From Clostridia bacterium (GTDB taxonomy: Bacteria > Bacillota > Sulfobacillia > SLMV01), in the NCBI GenBank assembly GCA_003554565.1, contig PWGR01000281.1, forward strand, positions 1-12,904: a stretch of DNA of 12,904 nt, written 5' to 3'. Positions 6,573-12,904 of this stretch are shown one piece after another; the stretch's first letter is position 1; each line of letters opens with the position of its first letter. The notes under the pieces were generated by a model. It ran no database searches. It worked only from the letters and a program-made list of their open reading frames with translations, and was not told where the DNA came from. A program made the position numbers and the translations under genes.

Positions 6573-7165
6573 CACCTCAGCCGCCTCCCCCCACCCCACC
6601 AGCGAAACAGCCGATCAACCGAAAGAGCAACGGCACTCGAGCAGGCCGTTGCTATCAGCGCCGTCCCGACGATTTCTGTGGGACTGGCCGATCCGGCCGC
6701 CGTCCTCAGCGCAATCACGGTGGTAGGCACCAGGGTCACACCCGAGGTGTTTAAAACGAGAAAGGTACACATGGCATCACTCGCGCGTTCCGGCTCAGGA
6801 TTCAGCTCCTGCAGGTGCTGCATCGCCTTCAATCCGAGGGGCGTGGCAGCCGCCCCCACGCCCAACATATTTGCACTGACGTTCATCAGGATCGTTCCCA
6901 TCGCCGGGTGATCACGTGGCACTTCGGGGATGAGCCACCGCATGACCGGAACAAACAGGTGAGAGAGCGCTCTGATCAGGCCCGCCTTTTCGGCAATATT
7001 CATCATTCCGAGCCACATCACCATCATCCCGGCAAACCCCAACACGGTCTCCAGTGCCACCTGGGATTGATCCATCACCGAATGGGTTATGGTGGATACT
7101 TCCCCTCGAGCCGCCGCCGTCAGTGTTCCGATCAGAATTAGAAACAACCATACCGTGTTGATCAT
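6572..7165 (-). CDS. spmA: Spore maturation protein A
   Basis: Partner of SpmB in spore core dehydration; an integral membrane protein of the Gate-domain family. The 197 residues show hydrophobic segments near 2-18, 42-60, 100-115 and 150-180, and the family motifs MMVMWLGMMNIAEKAGL, VPRDHPAMGTILMN, NMLGVGAAATPLGLKAM and LNTSGVTLVPTTVIALR. AGGAGGG precedes the ATG by about eight bases. It is the first gene of the minus-strand cluster spmA-spmB-ridA-rluB-pncA-pncB. No clear sporulation-sigma promoter was identified in the 166-base gap to trxA. Confidence 0.95.
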   Translation of the reverse strand: MINTVWLFLILIGTLTAAARGEVSTITHSVMDQSQVALETVLGFAGMMVMWLGMMNIAEKAGLIRALSHLFVPVMRWLIPEVPRDHPAMGTILMNVSANMLGVGAAATPLGLKAMQHLQELNPEPERASDAMCTFLVLNTSGVTLVPTTVIALRTAAGSASPTEIVGTALIATACSSAVALSVDRLFRWWGGGRRLR

Positions 7166-7182
7166 CCCGCGGCCCTCCTCTC

Positions 7183-7223
7183 ATCCATATATATGTGCCA
7201 GCTCCCGTGCACACCATATGGAT
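7183..7223. repeat. Inverted repeat in the spmA/trxA divergent intergenic region
   Basis: ATCCATAT (7183-7190) and ATATGGAT (7216-7223) form a perfect 8-base inverted repeat, with a possible inner GTGC/GCAC pair (7195-7198, 7209-7212). It lies immediately upstream of the spmA ribosome site, so it could be a 5'-leader hairpin or an operator. The surrounding bases are unusually rich in TATA-like steps. Confidence 0.35.
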
Positions 7224-7265
7224 AGAACCGGGGATACAGAACCCCATACATATATGATCGGCTCG

Positions 7266-7301
7266 TTGCACGGCGGATGGATGTGGTATCATGTCCACAT
7301 C
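7266..7301 (+). promoter_or_regulatory. Possible trxA promoter overlapped by an inverted repeat
   Basis: TTGCAC (7266-7271) and TATCAT (7287-7292) could be -35 and -10 boxes, but the 15-base spacer is short. A perfect inverted repeat, GATGTGG (7280-7286) and CCACATC (7295-7301), is centred on the -10 box, as expected for a repressor operator. Transcription would start about 30 bases before the trxA start. Confidence 0.35.
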
Positions 7302-7331
7302 TGCAAGATCGAAGAGAAAGGATGAGGCGAA

Positions 7332-7658
7332 TTGTCTCACACGGTAAAGGTTAGCTCCGACACGTTTTCCTCCGAAGTACTGGAATCAAGCGTTCCCGTA
7401 CTCGTCGACTTCTGGGCGGAATGGTGCGGGCCATGCCGGATGCTGGCCCCGGCGCTGGAAGAACTGGCCGCTGAGTGGGACGGGACGGTACGCGTGGCCA
7501 AGCTTGACGTTGACGAGGACAATGAGCTGGCTCAAGAGTATGGGGTTATGAGCATTCCAACTTTGATTCTTTTTCGAGATGGACAGCCCGTTGAGCGCCT
7601 CGTGGGGGCCATGGCCAAGGAGAAGCTCAAACAGCAAATTGATGCTCATCTCGAGTAG
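7332..7658 (+). CDS. trxA: Thioredoxin
   Basis: Thioredoxin reduces protein disulfides in the cytoplasm using electrons from thioredoxin reductase. The 108-residue protein has the canonical fold order: VLVDFWAEWCGPCRMLAP with the redox pair Cys32-Cys35, KLDVDED, and the cis-proline motif SIPT (Pro76) followed by LILFRDGQ and a C-terminal VGAMAKEKL. The start must be TTG at 7332, since an in-frame TGA lies three codons upstream and GAGG precedes it by four bases. It is the only plus-strand gene between the spmA and gerW clusters, runs divergently from spmA and converges on gerW. Confidence 0.96.
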   Translation: MSHTVKVSSDTFSSEVLESSVPVLVDFWAEWCGPCRMLAPALEELAAEWDGTVRVAKLDVDEDNELAQEYGVMSIPTLILFRDGQPVERLVGAMAKEKLKQQIDAHLE

Positions 7659-7695
7659 CACAGCACCTGCACAACCCACGTGCTCCCTAAAATGA

Positions 7696-7728
7696 GCCGG
7701 GCCGTTCGCGATCAGCGTTCGGCCCGGT
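7696..7728. terminator. Hairpin between the convergent trxA and gerW genes
   Basis: CCGGGCCG (7697-7704) and CGGCCCGG (7720-7727) form an 8-base GC-rich stem, extended by a G-T pair outside and a CGC/GCG inner stem. On the minus strand it is followed by CTCATTTT, a modest T-run that suits the end of the scp-gerW cluster. On the plus strand no T-run follows, so for trxA it may act weakly or mainly as an mRNA 3' end. Confidence 0.65.
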
Positions 7729-7760
7729 AGGCTTGCAGGTACGAAGCATCACACCCTCGG

Positions 7761-8183
7761 TCAGGCTCTCACCGACGAAGGCGGATCCTCCTGCTCGCCG
7801 TTGATCGCATCGCGGATTTCCCTCGCCACGTCCGGCAAAATCCCGGCCAGTTTGAGATAGGGATTATCCTCATCGACGGGCAGAAACAGCACTTCATCCT
7901 CGTCGATGATCAGAAATGCCACAGGCTGAACGGTTACCCCGGCGCCGCTTCCCCCTCCGAAATCCCCTTCGTGCGACTGCGCCGAGGATCCCTGCGCAGC
8001 ATCGACCAGAGCTGCCAGGTTTCCACCTCCCACGGCGAAACCAAACGATACCCGGGAAACCGGGATGATCAGGAGACCATCCGGCGTCTCTATCGGATCA
8101 CCAATTACCGTGTTCACGTCAATCATATGCTGGATGCTCTCCATCGTGGTGGCAAATAGTGATTCTATGGGATGTGAGGACAC
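7761..8183 (-). CDS. gerW: GerW (YtfJ) family sporulation protein
   Basis: GerW-family proteins are made during sporulation and affect germination in Bacillus. The 140 residues show the family order: HPIESLFATTMESIQHMIDVNTVIGDPIETPDG, IIPVSRVSFGFAVGGG, a Gly-rich stretch (GDFGGGSGAGVTVQPVAFLII) and a short acidic tail. GTG at 8183 follows AGGAGGTG at six bases. The ribosome site overlaps the stop of the DUF2953 gene 10 bases upstream, indicating translational coupling. It is the last gene of its cluster and faces the hairpin at 7696-7728. Confidence 0.93.
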   Translation of the reverse strand: MSSHPIESLFATTMESIQHMIDVNTVIGDPIETPDGLLIIPVSRVSFGFAVGGGNLAALVDAAQGSSAQSHEGDFGGGSGAGVTVQPVAFLIIDEDEVLFLPVDEDNPYLKLAGILPDVAREIRDAINGEQEDPPSSVRA

Positions 8184-8193
8184 GACACACCTC

Positions 8194-8679
8194 CTAGCCC
8201 GTCATGAGACTGAGGATTAGCTTGCCCGCACGTATCCGTCCTATGCAATGAGCATCCATGCGAAAAGAGCTCCCATCGAAGTCGGGCTCCACGGAGGCCC
8301 TGACTTTACCCAGGGGGAGTCCAGCAGATCGCATGGCCGACGTAAACGCACCCACAGCGGCCCAGGTGGCCCCTGTAGATACAGCTGTACGGGCGGCGCT
8401 GCTCCCCGAGACCCGGATCGCCAACCGAACATCCACGCGGTCGGCGCATTTGAATCTGCGAACAATGGGAAGGAAATCACTTAGAGCCTGCACATACCCA
8501 GAATTATCATCGCCCCGAAAACTCTGGAAGGATCCCAACAGCCAATGGCGTGATGCCGCTGCCAGGTGCAGATCCGCGCGTACAGTGTCTTCGGACATAT
8601 CTGTGCGCAGGTGCACTTCAAACGGGTGCACCAGCAGGTAAACCGGAATGAGGAGGAGCAACCAAAAAATTGCCGACAT
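8194..8679 (-). CDS. DUF2953 (YtfI-like) protein
   Basis: A 161-residue protein with one N-terminal hydrophobic segment (about residues 3-18) followed by a soluble domain. Its order, LADRVDVRLAIR-like stretch, GATWAAVGAFTSAM and VEPDFDGSSFRMDAHCIGRIRAGKLI, fits the DUF2953 family that lies directly before gerW in many Bacillota. The function is unknown; a role in sporulation is inferred from context only. The ATG at 8679 gives the usual N-terminus at the membrane segment, but the preceding bases (GCAGAG) make a poor ribosome site, so translation may depend on scpB, which ends 34 bases upstream. Confidence 0.82.
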   Translation of the reverse strand: MSAIFWLLLLIPVYLLVHPFEVHLRTDMSEDTVRADLHLAAASRHWLLGSFQSFRGDDNSGYVQALSDFLPIVRRFKCADRVDVRLAIRVSGSSAARTAVSTGATWAAVGAFTSAMRSAGLPLGKVRASVEPDFDGSSFRMDAHCIGRIRAGKLILSLMTG

Positions 8680-8713
8680 ATTGTCAAGATACTCTGCGCA
8701 AGAAGCGCCCGGG

Positions 8714-9250
8714 CTATTCGTCAGTGGACGAGGGAGACAGGGAGGGGAGCTGCGGCAGAGAATCGAGGCTCTCAAGCCCGAACTGCTCCAGAAAGCGCTC
8801 CGTGGTTGAGTACATCTTGGGCCGCCCTGGCGCATCCTTCAGCCCGACCACCTGAACGAGCCCGTCCCCCTGCAACCTCCTCAGAAGATGTGAGGTGCTC
8901 ACACCGCGAATCTGCTCAATCTCCGGTCTTGTGATCGGTTGTCGGTAAGCAATCAACGCCAGCGTCTCCACTGCCGCAGCCGACAGCTGTTCACTCTTTG
9001 GAGTCAGGATTCGTTCGACCACTTTTGCATATTCGGGACGAGTCCGCAGCTGAAAGCCACCGGCCACCTCCAACAACTGCACACCACTGTTGTCGGTCTC
9101 ATACCGATCCCGCAGGTCGTCCATTAACCCGGAGACAATCTCGGGGCTCAGCTCCAGAATCTCGGACAGACGTTCCCGGCTGATGGGCTCCGAGGCGACG
9201 AAGAGACTGGCCTCCAACGCTCCCAGCTGCTTCCTGCGATCAGTAAACAA
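8714..9250 (-). CDS. scpB: Segregation and condensation protein B
   Basis: ScpB dimers bind the kleisin ScpA in the SMC-ScpAB condensin complex that organises and segregates the chromosome. The 178-residue protein has two winged-helix domains, with the conserved ALEASLFVASEPIS at the start, GGFQLRTRPEY, the very conserved LSAAAVETLALIAYRQPITRPEIEQIRGV and LVGLKDAPGRPKMYSTTERFLEQFGL. The TTG at 9250 lies six or seven bases after GGGAGGT; the in-frame GTG at 9259 overlaps that site and is unlikely. It follows scpA by 24 bases. Confidence 0.95.
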   Translation of the reverse strand: MFTDRRKQLGALEASLFVASEPISRERLSEILELSPEIVSGLMDDLRDRYETDNSGVQLLEVAGGFQLRTRPEYAKVVERILTPKSEQLSAAAVETLALIAYRQPITRPEIEQIRGVSTSHLLRRLQGDGLVQVVGLKDAPGRPKMYSTTERFLEQFGLESLDSLPQLPSLSPSSTDE

Positions 9251-9274
9251 CTCTTTCACCTCCCACTGCTGGTT

Positions 9275-10012
9275 TCACTGTGACCACAGCAATATAGGAC
9301 CGAAGCGCTCTGACTGAGCGACCTCTACCTCCCGGCGGCGGATCATCTCCAGAAGTGCCACGAAGGTAACCACAACCCGTTCGCGCCCCAGATGCAGAGG
9401 GAAAATGCTGGCAAATTCCACCGGCCCATCTGTACTCAGCAGCTTGTCCCGGATATCCTCCATGCACTGCGATACTGTAATAGTCTCCCGCTCGATGGTT
9501 TGTACCTCTGAAAGATCCTCGGCCAGAATACCCTCCAGGGCCGAGACAAGGTCGGAAAGATCCGCGCCCTCTATGTCCGCCAGGGCTTCCTCCCACTCCG
9601 CTATCTCGGGAGGCACGCGGCTGTGACGTCTGCCCATTTCCTGTGCTTGCTCCTGCAGTCTCTCCGCAACCATCTGGTAGCGACGATATTCCAGAAGGTG
9701 CTCCAGCAAACGTTCAGAGCGTTCTGCATCCTCCATTTCGTCTGGGTCCTCTTCTTCCTCGGGTGTGCGGACAAAACTGCGGGCCTTCTTCTGCAGCAGC
9801 TCAGAAGCAGCTTCCAGAAACTCCATTCGCACCTCGAGGGAGGGCTCATCCACCGGGGCCCTGGAAACAAAATCCTCCACCGCGTCAGAAATCTCAACTT
9901 CCCCAAAATACTCTGCCTCATCTTCAGCGGCGTCGGCTTCCTCCAGGGCACCGCGAATCCACTTCATGGGATCCAGGCCATCCCGTTGGTGGTTCTCCTG
10001 CACGATAATCAA
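9275..10012 (-). CDS. scpA: Segregation and condensation protein A, with a divergent N-terminus
   Basis: ScpA is the kleisin that bridges the SMC dimer. Residues 41-245 follow the family: VEDFVSRAPVDEPSLEVRMEFLEAASELLQKKARSF, an acidic linker (84-98), ERLLEHLLEYRRYQMVAERL, and the C-terminal winged helix with VEFASIFPLHLGRERVVVTFVALLEMIRRREVEV. The usual N-terminal FEGPLDLLLHLI motif is not present; the nearest equivalent is DGLDPMKWIRGALEEA (11-26), and the segment joining it to the core is rich in Ala and Glu. The start may be TTG 10012 or GTG 10003 (GGGAG nine bases upstream of the GTG); an in-frame TGA lies shortly upstream, so no longer N-terminus is possible. It follows the protease-like gene by 10 bases. 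Confidence 0.9.
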   Translation of the reverse strand: MIIVQENHQRDGLDPMKWIRGALEEADAAEDEAEYFGEVEISDAVEDFVSRAPVDEPSLEVRMEFLEAASELLQKKARSFVRTPEEEEDPDEMEDAERSERLLEHLLEYRRYQMVAERLQEQAQEMGRRHSRVPPEIAEWEEALADIEGADLSDLVSALEGILAEDLSEVQTIERETITVSQCMEDIRDKLLSTDGPVEFASIFPLHLGRERVVVTFVALLEMIRRREVEVAQSERFGPILLWSQ

Positions 10013-10022
10013 CTCCCACTCT

Positions 10023-10673
10023 TTATATCACAACAAGGCTGACCAAGAACATCAAAGAGCGCTGCAGGTACGTCGCCAGCGGGAACAGGATTGCTCCAAA
10101 CAGACCACTTATCAGCAGCAGCATCAGAATCATCCACCCGTATTGCTCGAGCATATTCATCACACCGCGCAGCGGCGAGTGATAGGGAATGAGAGCTGCC
10201 GCCACGTGTGAGCCGTCCAACGGCGGGATAGGGATCATGTTGAATACGGCCAGCCATATATTGTACTGCATAAACCACATGAGCATCACACCGGCAGCCA
10301 CCTGCTGCAGGCCGGAAAACTGAAAAAGGAGGTACAGGGCAAAAGCTGCAGCCAGAACGTTGGCTGTCGGGCCGGCTGCAGACGTCAGGAGCATTCCACG
10401 GCGACGATCACGAAAATATGCCGGATTAATGGGTACTGGCTTCGCCCACCCGAAGCGGAAGAACAACAGCATGAGGGTTCCCACCAGATCGAGATGGACC
10501 AGAGGATTGAAGGAAAGACGGCCGCTGACTCGCGGGGTGGGATCACCCAGTGCATCTGCCGCGAATCCGTGCGCCAACTCGTGCAGCGTTATAGCCAGGA
10601 GCAGACCGGGAAGGCTCATGAGCATTGTGGCAGGATCACTGATCACATTCTCACCGCTTTCTTTCTGATTCAT
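10023..10673 (-). CDS. Site-2 protease-like M50 family membrane metalloprotease
   Basis: A 216-residue polytopic membrane protein of the small M50B group found next to scpAB in many Bacillota. The zinc-site motif HELAHG is at residues 31-36 (His31, Glu32, His35) inside a hydrophobic segment, and the second motif NMIPIPPLDGSH (145-156) supplies the third ligand, Asp153. The usual GRLSFNPLVHLDLVGTLML and AGPTANVLAAA stretches are present. The physiological substrate is unknown. The ATG at 10673 has a weak ribosome site (GGTGAG). The gene heads the cluster leading to scpA, scpB, DUF2953 and gerW. The catalytic residues look intact. Confidence 0.93.
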   Translation of the reverse strand: MNQKESGENVISDPATMLMSLPGLLLAITLHELAHGFAADALGDPTPRVSGRLSFNPLVHLDLVGTLMLLFFRFGWAKPVPINPAYFRDRRRGMLLTSAAGPTANVLAAAFALYLLFQFSGLQQVAAGVMLMWFMQYNIWLAVFNMIPIPPLDGSHVAAALIPYHSPLRGVMNMLEQYGWMILMLLLISGLFGAILFPLATYLQRSLMFLVSLVVI

Positions 10674-11017
10674 TCATCCGGCTCACCGCAGCGTTGCGTC
10701 TTACCATCGTCACCATCCGAAACGCGTCGGCTGCATGTGACCGAGATCAGTACACATATGAAGAAGCTGAACAAAGGAACCGACGATCAGTTCACAAACG
10801 CGACGACAATCATCCTGCTGCTTATGAATGATATCAGATTCATCGCCTGCTTCGCACCAGCCCCCTCATCACAATGTCACAGCCAGGTACGGAGATACTC
10901 GGAAAAACCTGGTTGTCACCCGGGCAGTATACATGTTTAAATGTTTAGCAAGACACACAAGTATCAGCCTTTCAACCAGTCAGAGTCATGCGCGATGTGC
11001 CCGAACAGGAGGCTCTT
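10674..11017. other. Divergent intergenic region between the M50 protease and pheA
   Basis: These 344 bases must hold the promoters for both the scp cluster (minus) and pheA (plus). I see a possible pheA promoter at 10913-10941 and a TATACT on the minus strand in the same AT-rich patch, but no well-spaced -35 box for it. An open frame of 61 codons (10758-10943) has no aromatic-codon run and a poor ribosome site. No T-box motif was found. Confidence 0.5.
10913..10941 (+). promoter_or_regulatory. Possible pheA promoter
   Basis: TTGTCA (10913-10918) is followed by a 17-base spacer and TTTAAA (10936-10941), a 4/6 match to the -10 consensus, about 75 bases before the pheA start codon. It lies in the most AT-rich stretch of this intergenic region. 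Confidence 0.4.
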
Positions 11018-11881
11018 ATGATCACCGTCGCATTCCAGGGAGAACACGGCGCATATTCAGAAGAGGCAATCAACCAGCACTTTTCAAACGAGGCAGATAC
11101 TCTGCCCTGCCGCACTCTGGAAGACATATTCCAGGCAGTGATGCAGGGACGGGCCTGTCTCGGGGCAATCCCGGTGGAAAATTCAACGGCGGGCAGCATC
11201 AATAAGACCTATGATCTTCTGCTGGAGCACGACCTCAAGGTGCATGGAGAGATCCTGCTGCGTGTGCGCCATAATTTGCTGGCCACCCCCGACACATCGG
11301 AAAGCATCACCCATGTCCGAAGCCATCCGCAGGCGCTGGCCCAGTGTGAACGATTCCTCAATCATAACGGATATACAGCGGTACCCTGGTACGATACAGC
11401 CGGCAGCGCCAGGGACCTCGCTGCCGAGCCCACCGACGGCGTTGCGGTCATCGCCAGCAAACTGGCGGCGAAGACCTATGATCTCAATATCGTCAGGCAG
11501 CATATCGAGGATTCGGTGCACAATTTCACCCGGTTCTTCCTCGTCGGTGAGGGTGACCCAGTGTGCGCGGAAAGGACCAAGACCAGTCTCATCTTCGCCG
11601 TTCCCCACATGCCCGGGTCGCTGGTAGCTGCCCTCTCCGAGCTGGCGGAGCGGGACATCAACATGACCAAACTGGAAAGCCGCCCGCGTCGCGATCGGGC
11701 CTGGGAGTACATCTTCTATGTGGATTTTTTGGGCCACTGGGAGGAACCTCAATGTCGGGACGCCCTGGTGGCACTGCTCAACCGGGCCGCCTTCCTCAAG
11801 CTCCTGGGTAGCTATCCCGCCGCTGAACCCCTGGACGAACAGGAGTCCGGCGGTACCCAGCGGGAGTCGCTGCAGATCTAG
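11018..11881 (+). CDS. pheA: Prephenate dehydratase with C-terminal ACT domain
   Basis: The enzyme converts prephenate to phenylpyruvate in phenylalanine synthesis. The 287-residue protein begins ITVAFQGEHGAYSEEA and has the catalytic-domain motifs GAIPVENSTAGSI (49-61), SHPQALAQC (102-110) and the catalytic Thr-Arg-Phe (residues 171-173, in HNFTRFFLV). An ACT domain follows with GSLVAALSELAERDINMTKLESRP (200-223), the ESRP motif being the usual phenylalanine-binding site, so feedback inhibition by phenylalanine is likely. CAGGAGG lies five bases before the ATG at 11018; an upstream in-frame ATG at 10988 has no such site. No chorismate mutase domain is fused to it. The neighbouring genes are unrelated, and it appears to stand alone. 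Confidence 0.96.
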   Translation: MITVAFQGEHGAYSEEAINQHFSNEADTLPCRTLEDIFQAVMQGRACLGAIPVENSTAGSINKTYDLLLEHDLKVHGEILLRVRHNLLATPDTSESITHVRSHPQALAQCERFLNHNGYTAVPWYDTAGSARDLAAEPTDGVAVIASKLAAKTYDLNIVRQHIEDSVHNFTRFFLVGEGDPVCAERTKTSLIFAVPHMPGSLVAALSELAERDINMTKLESRPRRDRAWEYIFYVDFLGHWEEPQCRDALVALLNRAAFLKLLGSYPAAEPLDEQESGGTQRESLQI

Positions 11882-12209
11882 ACAGCAGCCCGGCCCTACT
11901 TCCTGAACGTCTGCCGGGGGAAGCCGCAAGGAGGCTTCTCAGCTGTGGTTGCTCGGTTCTGTCCATACCGCAATGAATCGACTCCAGGGCGGGATGAATG
12001 ACTGCTGGACACCAGATGATCTTCGCCACCGCACATCACCTGACGCCGATGCGGGTGGTGGGAATCTGTCCAACCTCTCACGGGTTTTGGCCCCAGCATG
12101 CTACATCTCGCACAAATAGAATGTAGTAGAAATCTCTGCATTTCGGGCGGTGACCGGCGGCCCGGCAGTCCAGCATCAACCGACATCCCTGAAGCGAAAG
12201 CTTGTCGAC
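11882..12209. other. Intergenic region between convergent pheA and the COG3581 gene, with small hairpins
   Basis: No gene is recognised in these 328 bases. Possible structures are a 6-base stem GAAGCC/GGCTTC at 11920-11938, a bulged stem CCACC..GGTGG at 12026-12058, and CTACAT/ATGTAG at 12101-12126. None has a good T-run, so which of them ends pheA or the COG3581 transcript is unclear. A 96-codon minus-strand open frame (11896-12186) has no family-like features. Confidence 0.45.
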
Positions 12210-12904
12210 TTACTCGAATATGCTGCTGCGGGGGCGGTCATGGATGCTCTCCTGCCGGTTCCTGGATTTTCCGCTTTGTGCTTTTCGCCACCGTAGCATA
12301 TCAACAAAAGCCTCCAGCCGTGTCTGCACACCGGCCCGGGCAGTGTGCTCATCAAACACCAGGGTCAAGATCGGTATGTCAAGGTCGCGACGAACCGTGC
12401 GCAGTACGGAACGGGCGATGATCTCCGGACCGCAGGTAAAGGGCATCACATGCACAATACCGTCCACCACCGCAGATGAATGTACGGCCCGGCCAACCGT
12501 CGCCTGGCCCTCTCCACCCACAAAATGTCCCAGGTACGGTTCTGCAGCACGCTTTATCCGATGACCCTTTCGACTCCATCGCAAAAAGTCACAGAAAATG
12601 TGTTCTCTCGCCCAGTTGCTGATCCGGATTTCCCGGTGGACACGCGCTCCCAGTCCACCCAGAAAATCCTCGAGCTGCATGTTGGCCCCCGGTTCCAGTA
12701 CGGTGAATATCTCTCCAACCAGTGCCACCTGAACCGGCTCCTCATCCCGAGCTGATGTCGAGGCAGCCCTAAGGGCGCAAAGAGCCTCTGCTCTTGCCCG
12801 CCGAAGAGCCCGCAGTTCATCGGCATGCTCAACAGCTGCGACCGCCCTGCGGTGCACCCGCCTCACGCTCCCAGGTGAGTTCTCCCGCGGGAACAGCTCC
12901 CGGA
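12210..12904 (-). CDS. COG3581-type protein (2-hydroxyacyl-CoA dehydratase related), C-terminal part
   Basis: The 230 residues inside the window match the C-terminal half of the large family related to 2-hydroxyglutaryl-CoA dehydratase and its activator, often called predicted nucleotide-binding proteins of the sugar-kinase/HSP70/actin group. Visible motifs are VALVGEIFTVLEPGANMQLED, AEPYLGHFVGGEGQATVGRAV, GIVHVMPFTCGPEIIARSVL and LDIPILTLVFDEHTARAGVQTRLEAFVDML; the Cys in PFTCGPE is a conserved likely cluster ligand. The frame is open to the right edge, so the start lies outside. An in-frame GTG at 12866 is internal. The physiological role of this single-protein type is not established, and the tail after RLEAFVDML is basic and variable. 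Confidence 0.85.
   Translation of the reverse strand, partial: RELFPRENSPGSVRRVHRRAVAAVEHADELRALRRARAEALCALRAASTSARDEEPVQVALVGEIFTVLEPGANMQLEDFLGGLGARVHREIRISNWAREHIFCDFLRWSRKGHRIKRAAEPYLGHFVGGEGQATVGRAVHSSAVVDGIVHVMPFTCGPEIIARSVLRTVRRDLDIPILTLVFDEHTARAGVQTRLEAFVDMLRWRKAQSGKSRNRQESIHDRPRSSIFE

Noticed and set aside
10758..10943. Leader peptide and attenuator or T-box for pheA
   Set aside because: The open frame has no run of Phe or Tyr codons, its ribosome site is poor, and there is no T-box motif or terminator hairpin before pheA.
11896..12186. Minus-strand open frame of 96 codons
   Set aside because: It has low-complexity Arg/Ser/Pro-rich content, no recognisable family and no ribosome site.

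Overview
The window looks like chromosomal DNA of a spore-forming member of the Bacillota, probably a Clostridia-like lineage with moderately high G+C. The evidence is the housekeeping neighbourhood scpA-scpB-DUF2953-gerW, spmA-spmB, an RsuA/RluB pseudouridine synthase and cmk, which is typical of endospore formers. A 2-hydroxyacyl-CoA-dehydratase-type (COG3581) protein and a small [4Fe-4S] ferredoxin suggest anaerobic metabolism. Several proteins are rich in Asp and Glu, but I cannot name a genus. No tRNA, rRNA, CRISPR array, insertion sequence or phage gene was seen.

Layout, left to right. (1) 1-2566, minus strand: the N-terminal part of cytidylate kinase (cmk) behind its own promoter, a TIGR04076-type gene interrupted by an in-frame TAG, a one-pass membrane protein of unknown function, and a lipoprotein of the BtuF/FepB-like binding-protein class. 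(2) 2743-3085, plus strand: a complete single-gene unit (promoter, Shine-Dalgarno, ferredoxin gene with an apparent ATC start, terminator). (3) 3119-7165, minus strand: spmA-spmB-ridA-rluB-pncA-pncB, closely packed, joining spore maturation, imine detoxification, rRNA modification and nicotinamide salvage. (4) 7332-7658, plus strand: thioredoxin, sitting alone between two minus-strand clusters and ending at a strong hairpin shared with the next cluster. (5) 7761-10673, minus strand: site-2-protease homologue-scpA-scpB-DUF2953-gerW. (6) 11018-11881, plus strand: prephenate dehydratase (pheA). (7) 12210-12904, minus strand: C-terminal part of a COG3581 protein that runs off the right edge.

How the genes work together: the scp pair supplies the non-SMC condensin subunits for chromosome segregation; gerW, spmA and spmB belong to late sporulation and spore core dehydration; pncA and pncB convert nicotinamide to nicotinate and then to nicotinate mononucleotide. 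The most unusual points are the in-frame TAG in an otherwise intact TIGR04076 gene, the ferredoxin whose only sensible start is ATC, the degenerate N-terminus of ScpA, and the roughly 50-residue N-terminal extension on cytidylate kinase. Eight of the 18 genes whose starts lie in the window appear to start with a codon other than ATG. I found no convincing new multi-gene system; these are single-gene oddities in a mostly conventional Bacillota core region.
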